Positions 17,488-26,716 of a stretch of DNA of 41,399 nucleotides are shown one piece after another. The stretch spans positions 1 through 41,399 of the forward strand of contig CALHOU010000053.1 in the NCBI GenBank assembly GCA_938035945.1, in the 5' to 3' direction. The notes below the pieces were generated by a model. It was not told the DNA's origin. It worked only from the letters and a program-made list of their open reading frames with translations, and did no database searches. This DNA comes from an uncultured Granulosicoccaceae bacterium (GTDB lineage: Bacteria > Pseudomonadota > Gammaproteobacteria > Granulosicoccales > Granulosicoccaceae). Position 1 is the stretch's first letter, and each line of letters begins with the position of its first letter. A program made the position numbers and the translations under genes.

Positions 17488-18445
17488 TCGATTCCACCCA
17501 ACCGGTTGCCGCATCGATTTTTTGTTGTAACTTTGCGATAGAGATAAGTAGCGGTTCCAACTGTTCGTAATAGTCACCTGTTTGCATATCCGGTTTTGCC
17601 GCTTTCAACTCCAAAAAGGCATCCTCTAGAATCAAACGCTCTTGTAATAACTGCTTCACCTCAGGGTCGTCGTTTGCTAATTTCAAAGCCCCAAGGCGTG
17701 CCATGGCGACGCGTTCAGGCTGATCTCCACTTATGCGCGCATGTTCAGAGGCGAGCAAGTTTTGCTCATCGTAATAGCCTTGCGTCTTCTCGTTTGCATA
17801 GCGGTAGACTTCGGCAAGCGTTAAAATCTCATTGCGATCTGTGTCGGCAAGTGATGCTTCCATGGCCTTGGATAGATACTCGGGAAAGCGAACAGCATTG
17901 AGCTCTCCTGCACTTTTGGTCGCTGTTACCACATAGCGACCTGGTTGACTCAGCACATCAAGCACAGCACCGCTCGCACTTGCTCCCAACAATACGATTT
18001 GCTCCGGTGCATCAACATCGGTTAAAGCGGCGACTAAATCTTGTGTGGTTATATCGATCCCCGGCAAATTAAATCGCCACGATTCGGCATCTACCGTACC
18101 GTGCCCCAGCATGATAAGGAAAAACACATCACCACCGAGCGCTGCTTGTGTTGTTATCGACTGTAATATGTTTTCACGAGTTGCCTGTTGCGCCTGAATT
18201 AGAACGATGTCATCGTCCGACTCGCTAACCGTGCGCAAAGCATCGACTACAACCTGACCTTGGCTTAGAAACTTTTCAGCATACTCTTCGTTACCACCGA
18301 GACCAGTGACGACAACACCCGTGGTTTTGGCCGACACGGTGTTAATGGCAAACAGCGCAAGCACTGTAGCCAACAACATGCGTGGCAAGTTGTGCCACCC
18401 CACCGGAGTGACAGCACAACGCATATAAGTAAACTGTCCCCGCAT
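17480..18445 (-). CDS. Caspase/legumain-like (clan CD) protein with Cys-to-Ser change
   Basis: This is a protein of about 321 residues with a signal peptide (core MLLATVLALFAINTVSA). The clan CD half-sites are visible. A strand ends in FFLIMLGHGTVD, the His-Gly motif, and about 40 residues later comes IVLLGASASGAVLD. The position normally holding the catalytic Cys (consensus like EACESG or DACxSG) is Ser, codon AGT at 17978-17980. The fold is therefore recognisable but the nucleophile is not Cys, so it is probably a pseudo-peptidase. ATG 18445 overlaps the upstream stop as TAATG. ATGs at 18460 and 18424 are alternatives. The C-terminus is a helical coiled-coil-like tail. Confidence 0.72.
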   Translation of the reverse strand: MRGQFTYMRCAVTPVGWHNLPRMLLATVLALFAINTVSAKTTGVVVTGLGGNEEYAEKFLSQGQVVVDALRTVSESDDDIVLIQAQQATRENILQSITTQAALGGDVFFLIMLGHGTVDAESWRFNLPGIDITTQDLVAALTDVDAPEQIVLLGASASGAVLDVLSQPGRYVVTATKSAGELNAVRFPEYLSKAMEASLADTDRNEILTLAEVYRYANEKTQGYYDEQNLLASEHARISGDQPERVAMARLGALKLANDDPEVKQLLQERLILEDAFLELKAAKPDMQTGDYYEQLEPLLISIAKLQQKIDAATGWVESNE

Positions 18446-20715
18446 TAGAGGCGTTTCCATTTTAGGCGGAGGAACCACTCGAGTGCTTTGGCGAACAGCA
18501 ACAATAAAAACAAGATAGGCATATTCCATAATGGTAATAGCTCTTCTCTTGTAATGCCGGCGTTTTGCATGGTTAGCACTTGGGCGAGCTGATCCTTATC
18601 GGCTGCATCCAGGTATTGCCCCCCAGTAGCATCAGCAATGCGTTGTAAAAATTCTCGATGCAATCCGGCATCAAATCGCTCTGCCGTATTGGTCTCTTTG
18701 ATGAGGAAGCGCTCCACGCCAACACTTGCCGCACCTGCTTGGGCTTCACCGCTAACCGGCGCCATCATATTTATCGCGTAGGGTCCATCTTCATCGGCAG
18801 AGATAGAACCCATGTAGCGACCCGGTTGATCAATGTCAGCGACTAAACTGGTTTGTATATCCTGACCCGATGGCGTAGTCACCGTCACCACAAACTCGCC
18901 ATCTTCCAAGGGCGTAAAATCAGCTTGCCGAGCAGTGATGCTTATGGGAATTTCTTTGGCATCGCGATAGATAGCCTGAGCATTATCTACAGAGAGTTGA
19001 GGTAGAGAGCCGGCAACCATATGCGACAAGAATTGCTGCCAGAATATTTCATGCCACTGATTGTCGGAAGGCAAACCCATTTGCCATCGCCACGTACCGC
19101 TAGTGCCCAGTATGAAGCTCTGCCCTTGACCATAGCGGTGCCACACCAGCACGGGCCTGGATTGCCCAACTTGACTGGTAGCCAGTAAATTAGTGCTTCC
19201 CGGTTTCACCTCACCGATTGACTGCACATCATTAACTTCTGGCAGATCCGACCATGCGCTGGCATTTATCTCATCATCTTCATCAAGACGCAGCCATGGC
19301 GTGCGCAAACCTTGCGTGGTGGGTTGCACCATTACACGCACCCGTTCGTAATCGCGTGCGTTGCTACTGCTTGATAGTTTCGCTGGCAAGGCCGCAGCAA
19401 CAGCCGATCGCCCCCATCCACCATCACCTAACCCGTTTTGCCCAGCCAGCATCAACAGAGAACCACCACGCACGCTTACAAAATCACGCAAGTTCGCTTG
19501 TTGTTCAACGTTTAATTCAACGGCTTCGAGCGATCCTATTATCACGGCATCGTAGGCAAACAGCGCTTCTCGTGTTTTCGGAAAACCGTCAGCAAGTTCT
19601 TTTGCCGAGCTCACACCTTGACGATAAAATTTGTTTGGCGATGTGCGCAGCAAGCTAACAATTTCGACACCAGCAAAGTTATGTACGGCACGACGAATAA
19701 ATTTGTATTCCCAACGGGGCTCACCTTCAACGTATAAAATGCGCTTAGGTTGATCGGCCACGTTAAGTACGCGTTGCTGTCTGTTGTTAACTACATTTTC
19801 TTCAGCATCATTCGATGAAACAGAAAACTGTAAGTTAGTAACACCTGCATCCCCGCTGTTAAAACTCACGGTGTGTATCGACTCGCTTAAATCGGGATTA
19901 AGGTTTATCGATTCGGCATGCAATAGTTCATCACCAGATTCGACTCTAACGCGCACAGCAGCATGACCATGATGAACAATGCGTAGACGTGCACTCACTG
20001 ATGCGTTAACACCCGCCTGTGCATCCATCATGACATCGCTGAGCTCAACATCGTTTTCAACAACGGTTTTTCCAAAGCCAATGGTGTGCACGGGTACACC
20101 TGCCGTTTTTATTGCTTGCCACCATTGCGATGACATATCGCTTGCGTTATCGGCACCATCAGACAAAACCACCACCGCCGCTAACGCCTGATCATTCACA
20201 CTTTCAAGCACGCTAAGCAAACTGTCGGCAATGGCTGAACGCGAACCAGCTTGTTGTTTGGTTAGGAGTTCTGGATTAAGTGGCAAACTTTGTTGTACAA
20301 GTTCGTCGCCGACACTGAAAACAGTCGCATCGAACAGCGCGCTGTCGGTAAGAGAATCTGAATCCAGTAAAGCACTGGCATCACTGAGCCTGGTTTGGGC
20401 TCCGTTGTCGCTTGCGTGCATGCTCTGGGATGTGTCGAGCAAGTAGGCTACGGTATTCTCTCCCGCTTGCATGAGCTCGATACGTAGGGCTGGTTGCCAT
20501 AACATGGCGAGCACGGTAGCGATGGAGGCGAATTGCAATAAGGCCAGCACAACACGCTTACCGGGATGCAATTGCTGTCGAAATAGCGTGAGCGCAATAA
20601 GGAATAATGCGAGCGCCAAGCAAGCCACCAGGCCAAGTACTGGCCAGCCAGTAGACCAGACGAAATCAGCATGACGCCAAGTGCTAACAGGATACTTTAA
20701 GAAAAGCTCAAACAT
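18445..20715 (-). CDS. Membrane vWA / glutamine-amidotransferase-like protein
   Basis: This is a 756-residue protein. Two N-terminal helices (about 25-47 and 55-75) precede a vWA domain with intact MIDAS, YLLDTSQSM (Asp94, Ser96, Ser98), and VVLSDGADNASD. From about residue 325, RILYVEGEPRWEYKFIRRAV begins a class-I glutamine-amidotransferase-like domain of the kind attached to many MoxR-linked vWA proteins. It usually lacks amidotransferase activity, and I see no clear catalytic Cys-His-Glu set. A C-terminal helix (LWNMPILFLLLLFAKALEWF) closes it. It is the first gene of the operon, and its stop overlaps the caspase-like start. Confidence 0.85.
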   Translation of the reverse strand: MFELFLKYPVSTWRHADFVWSTGWPVLGLVACLALALFLIALTLFRQQLHPGKRVVLALLQFASIATVLAMLWQPALRIELMQAGENTVAYLLDTSQSMHASDNGAQTRLSDASALLDSDSLTDSALFDATVFSVGDELVQQSLPLNPELLTKQQAGSRSAIADSLLSVLESVNDQALAAVVVLSDGADNASDMSSQWWQAIKTAGVPVHTIGFGKTVVENDVELSDVMMDAQAGVNASVSARLRIVHHGHAAVRVRVESGDELLHAESINLNPDLSESIHTVSFNSGDAGVTNLQFSVSSNDAEENVVNNRQQRVLNVADQPKRILYVEGEPRWEYKFIRRAVHNFAGVEIVSLLRTSPNKFYRQGVSSAKELADGFPKTREALFAYDAVIIGSLEAVELNVEQQANLRDFVSVRGGSLLMLAGQNGLGDGGWGRSAVAAALPAKLSSSSNARDYERVRVMVQPTTQGLRTPWLRLDEDDEINASAWSDLPEVNDVQSIGEVKPGSTNLLATSQVGQSRPVLVWHRYGQGQSFILGTSGTWRWQMGLPSDNQWHEIFWQQFLSHMVAGSLPQLSVDNAQAIYRDAKEIPISITARQADFTPLEDGEFVVTVTTPSGQDIQTSLVADIDQPGRYMGSISADEDGPYAINMMAPVSGEAQAGAASVGVERFLIKETNTAERFDAGLHREFLQRIADATGGQYLDAADKDQLAQVLTMQNAGITREELLPLWNMPILFLLLLFAKALEWFLRLKWKRL

Positions 20716-20772
20716 GCTTGAAAATTGCCGACCCTACCTGCCTCGTTAGAGTGCGCTGCGCGCCCATCGTTT

Positions 20773-20787
20773 ACTATACAGGGTATA
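20773..20787 (-). promoter_or_regulatory. Possible promoter/operator of the MoxR-vWA operon
   Basis: About 60 bp before the first gene, TATAC-AGG-GTATA (20775-20787) forms a perfect 5-bp inverted repeat. On the minus strand TATAGT (20773-20778) could be a -10 element, preceded by TG. No good -35 was found. This is a weak prediction based only on position and symmetry. Confidence 0.25.
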
Positions 20788-20892
20788 TGTTGCCAGCCTG
20801 CCACGTTGTTGTTACAGACAGATAATTCAAGCAAAAGTGCCCCCGATTAACCCATTTGGCATAGCAAGGGTTTAGGCCATTTTTTGTGCAAA

Positions 20893-20921
20893 AAAAAGCC
20901 CTTATTTATGAAGGGCTTTTT
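20893..20921 (-). terminator. Intrinsic terminator of fadE
   Basis: AAAAAGCCCTT (20893-20903) and AAGGGCTTTTT (20911-20921) form a perfect 11-bp stem with a 7-nt loop. Read on the minus strand the stem is followed by a run of U, as expected for a Rho-independent terminator about 75 nt after the fadE stop. Because both ends carry A/T tracts it could also work in the plus direction. Confidence 0.9.
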
Positions 20922-20995
20922 CTTTTTTGCGCTAAACGCAATGCGATTGTTTAAAACTACTCAGCGTAAATCTCCACTGCCTGGAGCTCGACCAC

Positions 20996-23461
20996 TTAAG
21001 CCGATTTTTGCAACGCGTCTGAGCCATGTGCGGCTGCGCCTTGCCGAAAATCGTTCGGGAAATCATCCACATTGATCACCGTCATTGTCGCCGTGTTGGC
21101 AGTTTCAAGCAGATCCGCCTCTTCACGCGTCAACACGTTGTCATTCACCAGTTCGTTCATCCAGCCAGCGTAGTCGTAACCGTAAGGCATTTTCAGGCGA
21201 GTTGCCTTCAGCTTCTTAGCCGCATCATTCGCCGCCATAACACAGGCCAATGCGTGCTCGATGGAACCGGTGACATCATCGGGACGATCATTGATATAGC
21301 AGCCACTGGTCAAACGATCACGCGCTTCTGATGGCGATAATAATAATCGTGCACACTGTTGGGTGAGCTTATCGTTAGGTGTGCGATAGCGACGTCCGAG
21401 TGGGAACACTACGCCGCGCAGTAGCAAGCCAATATATTTGTTCGGAAAATTGCGCAATATCTGATCAAGTGCAATTTGGGTTTGGAACAAGCAGTAACGA
21501 ACAGACCATTCCATTAAGGGCTGATCTTCAGCTGGACGACCAGTGTCCTCAAACCGTTTTAGAACAGCTGACGCCATGTACATATGCACCAGACCATCAG
21601 CAAAACGACCCGATAGCATCTCTTTGCGTTTTAGTCCGCCACCAAGGAACAACATGGCAAAGTCGGCCAGGAATGAATAGCCTGCACTCATGCGGGTTAA
21701 TCGTCGGTAGTACTTTGCGTTTTCGCCAGTGATAGGTGCACCGACAAAGCGACCTTTGGTTAAGCCATGGAACATGGAACGTGCGCCGTTTTGCACACCG
21801 TATCCAATGTGCCCCATCAGCGCTTCGTCAAAACTCTCTAAGGCTTCTTGTTTATTCGGCAATGACGCAGCATTGATTTCTTTGACCAGATAAGGATGAC
21901 AACGCATGGCGCCTTGACCAAAAATGATCATGCTACGCGTAAGGATATTCGCACCTTCAACGGTGATACCTACCGGCACACCTTCGTAAGGTCGAGCCAT
22001 AAAGTTGCTTGGCCCCATACAAATACCTTTTCCACCCAATACATCCATACCGTCGTTCACCACGGTGCGCATGGAATCAGTATTAAAGTATTTCAAAATA
22101 GCCGATACCACCGAGGGTTTTTCACCCGCGTCAAGTGCTGAACAGGTTAAGCGTCGTCCAGCATCCATGGTGTAAGTAAGACCCGCGATTCGACCCAGCA
22201 CTTCTTCAATACCTTCGAACTTGCCGATAGGCAATCCGAATTGGGTTCGTACTCGCGCATAGGCACCGACAAAACGTGAAGCGGCTTTACCCGATGCAAC
22301 GCCTGACGATGGCAACGAAATACCGCGACCAACCGACAATGATTCCATCAACATGCGCCAACCCTGCCCTAACATGTCTTGGCCGCCGATAATCCACTCC
22401 ATGGGTACGAATACTTCGTCACCACTATTCGGCCCATTCATGAACGCCTGATTAACCGGAAAATGACGTCGACCGATATTCACGCCATCCGTGTCTGTCG
22501 GAATAAGCGCACAAGTAATACCAATGTCTTCATTCTCACTGATGAGGTGATCTGGGTCGTAAGCACGAAAAGCAAGACCAAGTAGCGTGGCAACCGGTGA
22601 TAGCGTGATATAGCGCTTGTTCCAGGTTACCTTCATACCCAGTACTTCTTTACCTTCGTATTGACCTTTACACACGATACCGAAATCAGGCATTGCACCA
22701 GCATCGGAGCCCGCGGTAGGCCCGGTCAATGCAAAGCAAGGAATCTCTTCACCAACGGCGAGTCGTGGTAAGTAGTAGTCTTTCTGCTTTTCAGTACCGT
22801 AGTGTAAAAGCAGTTCAGCAGGTCCAAGCGAGTTAGGCACCATAACGCTCACACTTCCACTAACACTTCTGGTAGAGAGCTTCATGACAACTTCAGAGTG
22901 AGCCATGGCTGAAAATCCAAGTCCGCCATACTCTTTTGGAATAACCATGCCGAGAAACTTGTGATCTTTTATGTATTGCCAGTTGCTTTCTGGTAGATCG
23001 TTGAGCTCGTACGTGATTTCCCAGTCGTCCATCATAGCGCACAGCTCTTCGACCGGACCATCCACAAACGCTTGCTCTTCGGCGGTTAATTTAGCTTCTG
23101 GGTAATCAACTAACTTGTCCCAATCTGGTGCACCGCGAAACAATTCTGCTTCCCACCACACCGTACCGGCATCAATGGCCTCACGCTCTGTGTCTGACAT
23201 TGGTGGCAATACGGCTCGAACATATTTTAGTAAGGGCGTACTGACCAGCTTATGACGAAGGCTGCGAACGTTGAATACAATTGCAATCGCTGCGGCCAAC
23301 AACATGAATGCGATCCCACCCACCCCTGGCAACCAGCCGCTGGCGCGAGCAACCAGCAGCACAACGGCTGCAGCGGCTGTGAATACCGGCAAACTGACAC
23401 GAAAACGCGCGATGCAAAACAGTGCTACGGCAAATACAACTAACCAGAAAATCAGGCCCAT
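20996..23461 (-). CDS. fadE: Acyl-CoA dehydrogenase, FadE type
   Basis: This 821-residue protein is close in length to E. coli FadE (814). Two N-terminal hydrophobic segments are followed by the FadE-specific linker VWWEAELFRGAPDWDKL. Next is the FAD-binding acyl-CoA dehydrogenase core (VIPKEYGGLGFSA, CFALTGPTAGSDAG, GRGISLPSSGVASGK, RPYEGVPVGITVEGANILTR), then the extra C-terminal domain typical of this group. It catalyses the first, FAD-dependent step of fatty acid beta-oxidation at the inner membrane. A Shine-Dalgarno CTGGAGAG precedes the ATG. It is monocistronic, with a strong terminator downstream and folE divergent upstream. Confidence 0.95.
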   Translation of the reverse strand: MGLIFWLVVFAVALFCIARFRVSLPVFTAAAAVVLLVARASGWLPGVGGIAFMLLAAAIAIVFNVRSLRHKLVSTPLLKYVRAVLPPMSDTEREAIDAGTVWWEAELFRGAPDWDKLVDYPEAKLTAEEQAFVDGPVEELCAMMDDWEITYELNDLPESNWQYIKDHKFLGMVIPKEYGGLGFSAMAHSEVVMKLSTRSVSGSVSVMVPNSLGPAELLLHYGTEKQKDYYLPRLAVGEEIPCFALTGPTAGSDAGAMPDFGIVCKGQYEGKEVLGMKVTWNKRYITLSPVATLLGLAFRAYDPDHLISENEDIGITCALIPTDTDGVNIGRRHFPVNQAFMNGPNSGDEVFVPMEWIIGGQDMLGQGWRMLMESLSVGRGISLPSSGVASGKAASRFVGAYARVRTQFGLPIGKFEGIEEVLGRIAGLTYTMDAGRRLTCSALDAGEKPSVVSAILKYFNTDSMRTVVNDGMDVLGGKGICMGPSNFMARPYEGVPVGITVEGANILTRSMIIFGQGAMRCHPYLVKEINAASLPNKQEALESFDEALMGHIGYGVQNGARSMFHGLTKGRFVGAPITGENAKYYRRLTRMSAGYSFLADFAMLFLGGGLKRKEMLSGRFADGLVHMYMASAVLKRFEDTGRPAEDQPLMEWSVRYCLFQTQIALDQILRNFPNKYIGLLLRGVVFPLGRRYRTPNDKLTQQCARLLLSPSEARDRLTSGCYINDRPDDVTGSIEHALACVMAANDAAKKLKATRLKMPYGYDYAGWMNELVNDNVLTREEADLLETANTATMTVINVDDFPNDFRQGAAAHGSDALQKSA

Positions 23462-23486
23462 CAGGCTCTCCAGAAAAAATTCATTT

Positions 23487-23500
23487 ATAAGTATGCTTAT
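23487..23500. promoter_or_regulatory. Inverted repeat ATAAG-TATG-CTTAT upstream of fadE
   Basis: This is a perfect 5-bp inverted repeat with a 4-bp spacer, ending 26 bp before the fadE start codon. It is well placed for an operator or 5'-UTR element controlling fadE. It does not match the FadR or PsrA consensus sequences I know, so the regulator is unassigned. Confidence 0.3.
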
Positions 23501-23755
23501 CGGACACTAGACGATAAGTCACAGGGTTCAGATCAGCGCCTAACGCCTGTAAAACAGGCAAAGCGTGCGTCAATCCCTGATTATGTGACCCCTGCATCAG
23601 TATAAAGGTTTCAAGCCCATAATCGCGCCAAATGTCTCCGGGTTGAAACAATTCTCCATAGAGCTGTCCCGAATACGCCAAAGCCACGCGAGAGCTACGG
23701 ATATCCGCTATAGTTTTAACCGCAGACAGGCATGATTTAATCAGGAACAACACGA

Positions 23756-24307
23756 ATGTCAAAAATAAAAACGGCCTACGAAACCATCCTTGAAGAGGTA
23801 GGTGAAGATCTATCCCGGGACGGATTACGCGACACACCGATGCGTGCGGCCAAAGCGATGCAGTTTTTAACGCATGGTTATGAGCAAACCTTGGATGAAG
23901 TACTGAACAACGCCGTATTCGAATCTGACAGCGATGAAATGGTGATTGTTAGAGATATAGAAATGTATTCGTTGTGTGAGCATCACATGTTGCCGTTTAT
24001 CGGAAAGTGTCATGTTGCCTACCTACCCAGCGGGCGCGTGATCGGTTTGTCCAAGATCGCTCGCATTGTTGATATGTATGCGCGTCGTTTACAAATTCAG
24101 GAAAACCTAACCAAACAAATTGCAGATGCGGTGAGCAGTGTTACCGGGGGGCTGGGCGTTGGTGTCATTGTTGAAGCGCAACACATGTGCATGATGATGC
24201 GCGGAGTTGGGAAACAAAATTCATCCATGACCACATCGGCCATGCTCGGCCGATTCAGAACTGATATCAATACCCGTAACGAATTTTTGACTTTGGCAAA
24301 GGCCTGA
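23756..24307 (+). CDS. folE: GTP cyclohydrolase I
   Basis: This 183-residue protein shows the family's zinc and catalytic motifs: [20 protein letters not shown] (Cys and His zinc ligands), [17 protein letters not shown], and [14 protein letters not shown] with the second zinc Cys, ending [16 protein letters not shown]. It converts GTP to 7,8-dihydroneopterin triphosphate, the first step of folate and pterin synthesis, in the cytoplasm. An AGGA site precedes the ATG. It is followed after 69 nt by an SRPBCC gene on the same strand, which may be co-transcribed. Length and motifs are typical of bacterial FolE, so confidence is high. Confidence 0.95.
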   Translation: MSKIKTAYETILEEVGEDLSRDGLRDTPMRAAKAMQFLTHGYEQTLDEVLNNAVFESDSDEMVIVRDIEMYSLCEHHMLPFIGKCHVAYLPSGRVIGLSKIARIVDMYARRLQIQENLTKQIADAVSSVTGGLGVGVIVEAQHMCMMMRGVGKQNSSMTTSAMLGRFRTDINTRNEFLTLAKA

Positions 24308-24376
24308 CAGCAGTGATATATTGGCTTCAGGCAATTTCAAAGCTGTGTTATTACAGCCTGTCATTGGAGAGAAAAA

Positions 24377-24823
24377 ATGAATTGCTCTTGTGAAGTCATC
24401 ATCAATAAGCCTGTGCAAGAAGTTTGGGATTACGCCAACAATCCGGACAATCTCAAACTGTGGTTGAACGATTTTGTGCGTTACGAACACCTAACAGGTG
24501 ATATGAGCGCACCAAAGATTGGCGACACCTCAAAACATACTTATGACCAAAACGGCAAAGAATTTACGATGACTGAAGAGATTGTTGCCTACAATCCACC
24601 ACACCATATAAAGCTGTTTATGACGAGCAAGTGGTTTGATATGGACATCGTGAATGACTTGGAAGAAGTTAGTCCCAATCAAACTAAACTACTTGCCACC
24701 GCCGATACCGTCAGAACCAGCTTGATGATGAAAGTGATGATGCTGTTCATGTCTAACGCAAAAATGCAAAAAGATCATGAATCCCAAATTCACAAACTAA
24801 AAGAGTTGATAGAAGCGCAGTAA
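24377..24823 (+). CDS. SRPBCC-family (START/polyketide cyclase-like) protein
   Basis: This 148-residue soluble protein has the SRPBCC layout. An N-terminal strand (NCSCEVIINKPVQEVWDYAN) leads into the first helices. Beta strands (EFTMTEEIVAYNPPHHIKL, FDMDIVNDLEEV) follow, then the long C-terminal helix lining the ligand pocket (MLFMSNAKMQKDHESQIHKL). Such proteins bind hydrophobic ligands, and many in bacteria have no known role. GGAGAG precedes the ATG. It lies 69 nt after folE and ends 7 nt from the convergent ABC transporter stop. Nothing in the sequence ties it to pterin metabolism. Confidence 0.8.
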   Translation: MNCSCEVIINKPVQEVWDYANNPDNLKLWLNDFVRYEHLTGDMSAPKIGDTSKHTYDQNGKEFTMTEEIVAYNPPHHIKLFMTSKWFDMDIVNDLEEVSPNQTKLLATADTVRTSLMMKVMMLFMSNAKMQKDHESQIHKLKELIEAQ

Positions 24824-24830
24824 GCGCTCA

Positions 24831-26651
24831 CTACTCATCCACCTCTTTGTCTTTATTGGCCCGTTGTTGCAATGCCCATAGGCTGGCGTAGAGCCCAAGC
24901 TTTTGCAGCAACTCATCGTGCGTGCCACGCTCAACAACTTCCCCAGCATCGAGCACCAATATTTCATCAGCATCTGTAATGGTGCTTAGCCTGTGTGCAA
25001 TAACCAAGGAGGTTGCTATTTTTGCAGCCGCATTCAAACCTTCCAAAATGGTTTGCTCACTTTGCGTATCCAAACTCGATGTTGCCTCATCGAAAACGAT
25101 TATGGCCGGGTTCTTTAATATGACGCGGGCAATGGCCATGCGTTGCTTTTCACCACCTGAGAGCTTTAGACCACGTTCGCCCACCATGGTGTCGTAGCCT
25201 TGCGGTAGCGACTCAATGAATTTATCTAAGTTCGCCGCTTTTGCCGCAGCGTGTACTTCCTCATCTGTGGCATCACTTTTCGCATAAGCTAAGTTATAGC
25301 GAATAGTGTCGTTGAACATGACCGTATCCTGCGGCACCACACCCAGCACCTGACGCAAACTCGATTGCGTACAATCTCTAACATCTACACCGTCAACCCG
25401 AATCGAACCTTCATCAACATCATAAAAGCGGAACAACAAACGCGACAAAGTTGACTTGCCCGAACCCGAGGGACCAACCACTGCCACTTTTTTACCCGGT
25501 TCAACGGTAAAGCTCACACCTTTTAATATTGGGCGCTCAGATAAATAAGCGAACCGCACATTATCAAATTCCACGCGTGCATTCTTGACATCCAAATCAA
25601 CAGCATCTGGCTTGTCTTGAATTTCAGGATTAAGTTCAAGTAGCTTAATCACCAAATCCATATCGGCCAGGGCGTATTGCAAACCGCGATAAACAACCCC
25701 CAGCAAATTCAACGGCACAAACAATTGCAACATAAGTGCGTTGATTAGAACGATGTCACCCAAGGTGATCGTACCGTTAGCCACATCGTTAGCCGCCAAC
25801 ATCATAATTATGGTTACACCTACAGCCACCAAGGCTGCTTGACCGAAATTGAGCATCGACATGGTGACCTGGCTTTTCACACCTGCATCCGCCCAATCAC
25901 TTAAATGTTGGTTGTAGGCGCTTTGCTCTAAACGTTCATTATTAAAATACTTGACGGTTTCATAGTTCAATAAGCTGTCTACCGCCTGCCCATTCGCCAA
26001 GGAATCAAACCGATTCATTTCATGCCGAAATTGCATGCGCCAACCAGAAAACTTTAGCGTAAACAAAATATAGACAACGACTGTGAGCACAACCACCAGG
26101 GTGTAGTGCCAGCCATAACCACCTAATAAAATAGCCGCAACTAATAAAAACTCAGCAATGGTTGGCACGATATTGAATACCAGCAAATTCACTATCGAGC
26201 TTAAGCTGCTGGTGCTACGTGATAAGTCTTTTGAAACGCTGCCCGTGCGGCGCTCTAAGTGATAACTTAAGGACAACGAGTGCAAGTGGGTTAGCACACT
26301 GGTGGAGAGTCGGTGCATGGCACGGTAGCGTACCTTGGCAAACAGGGCGTCGCGCAGCTCTTTAAAAAACGAGTTGCCTAGTCTTAACAATCCATAGGCT
26401 GCAACCAAACCCAGAGACACCAGTAATACACTGGAACCGGTATTTGTGGCAGTATCCGCCGTACCAGCGTCTAAGGTATTAACAATTTCTTTAAGTAGCA
26501 GCGGCACCGCTACAACCATAAGCTTAGCGATAACTAAACAGGCCAAGGCCAAGATCACGCGTCCTCTGTACTCCCACAAATACGTCGACAACTTACGCAG
26601 GTTTCGTAAGTCGCGTCGATTACTGTGTGGGGCTTCTACTCTTCCGCGCAT
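24831..26651 (-). CDS. Atm1-type ABC exporter (fused TMD-NBD)
   Basis: In this 606-residue half transporter, six membrane helices fill residues ~30-330, including the Atm1 signature LLNYETVKYFNNE. The nucleotide-binding domain has Walker A GPSGSGKST (from ~393), Q-loop VVPQDT, signature LSGGEKQR (~498), Walker B IIVFDEATSSLD (~520) and switch His in IAHRLS. Bacterial Atm1 homologues export glutathione conjugates or metallated glutathione. The gene is 65 nt downstream of dusA on the same strand, and the divergent cluster at 29028 encodes glutathione-dependent formaldehyde oxidation. That fits a glutathione theme, but the link is inference. Confidence 0.9.
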   Translation of the reverse strand: MRGRVEAPHSNRRDLRNLRKLSTYLWEYRGRVILALACLVIAKLMVVAVPLLLKEIVNTLDAGTADTATNTGSSVLLVSLGLVAAYGLLRLGNSFFKELRDALFAKVRYRAMHRLSTSVLTHLHSLSLSYHLERRTGSVSKDLSRSTSSLSSIVNLLVFNIVPTIAEFLLVAAILLGGYGWHYTLVVVLTVVVYILFTLKFSGWRMQFRHEMNRFDSLANGQAVDSLLNYETVKYFNNERLEQSAYNQHLSDWADAGVKSQVTMSMLNFGQAALVAVGVTIIMMLAANDVANGTITLGDIVLINALMLQLFVPLNLLGVVYRGLQYALADMDLVIKLLELNPEIQDKPDAVDLDVKNARVEFDNVRFAYLSERPILKGVSFTVEPGKKVAVVGPSGSGKSTLSRLLFRFYDVDEGSIRVDGVDVRDCTQSSLRQVLGVVPQDTVMFNDTIRYNLAYAKSDATDEEVHAAAKAANLDKFIESLPQGYDTMVGERGLKLSGGEKQRMAIARVILKNPAIIVFDEATSSLDTQSEQTILEGLNAAAKIATSLVIAHRLSTITDADEILVLDAGEVVERGTHDELLQKLGLYASLWALQQRANKDKEVDE

Positions 26652-26716
26652 AAGTTCTTTTGGGGTTGGATGCCAAACAATTCAATAGCGAATCGCTTGC
26701 TCAGCAAAGATAAAGG

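Noticed and set aside
17488..17577. Upstream extension of the TPR peptidase
   Set aside because: It runs inside the caspase-like gene and would bury the signal peptide; the ATG at 17487 fits secretion.
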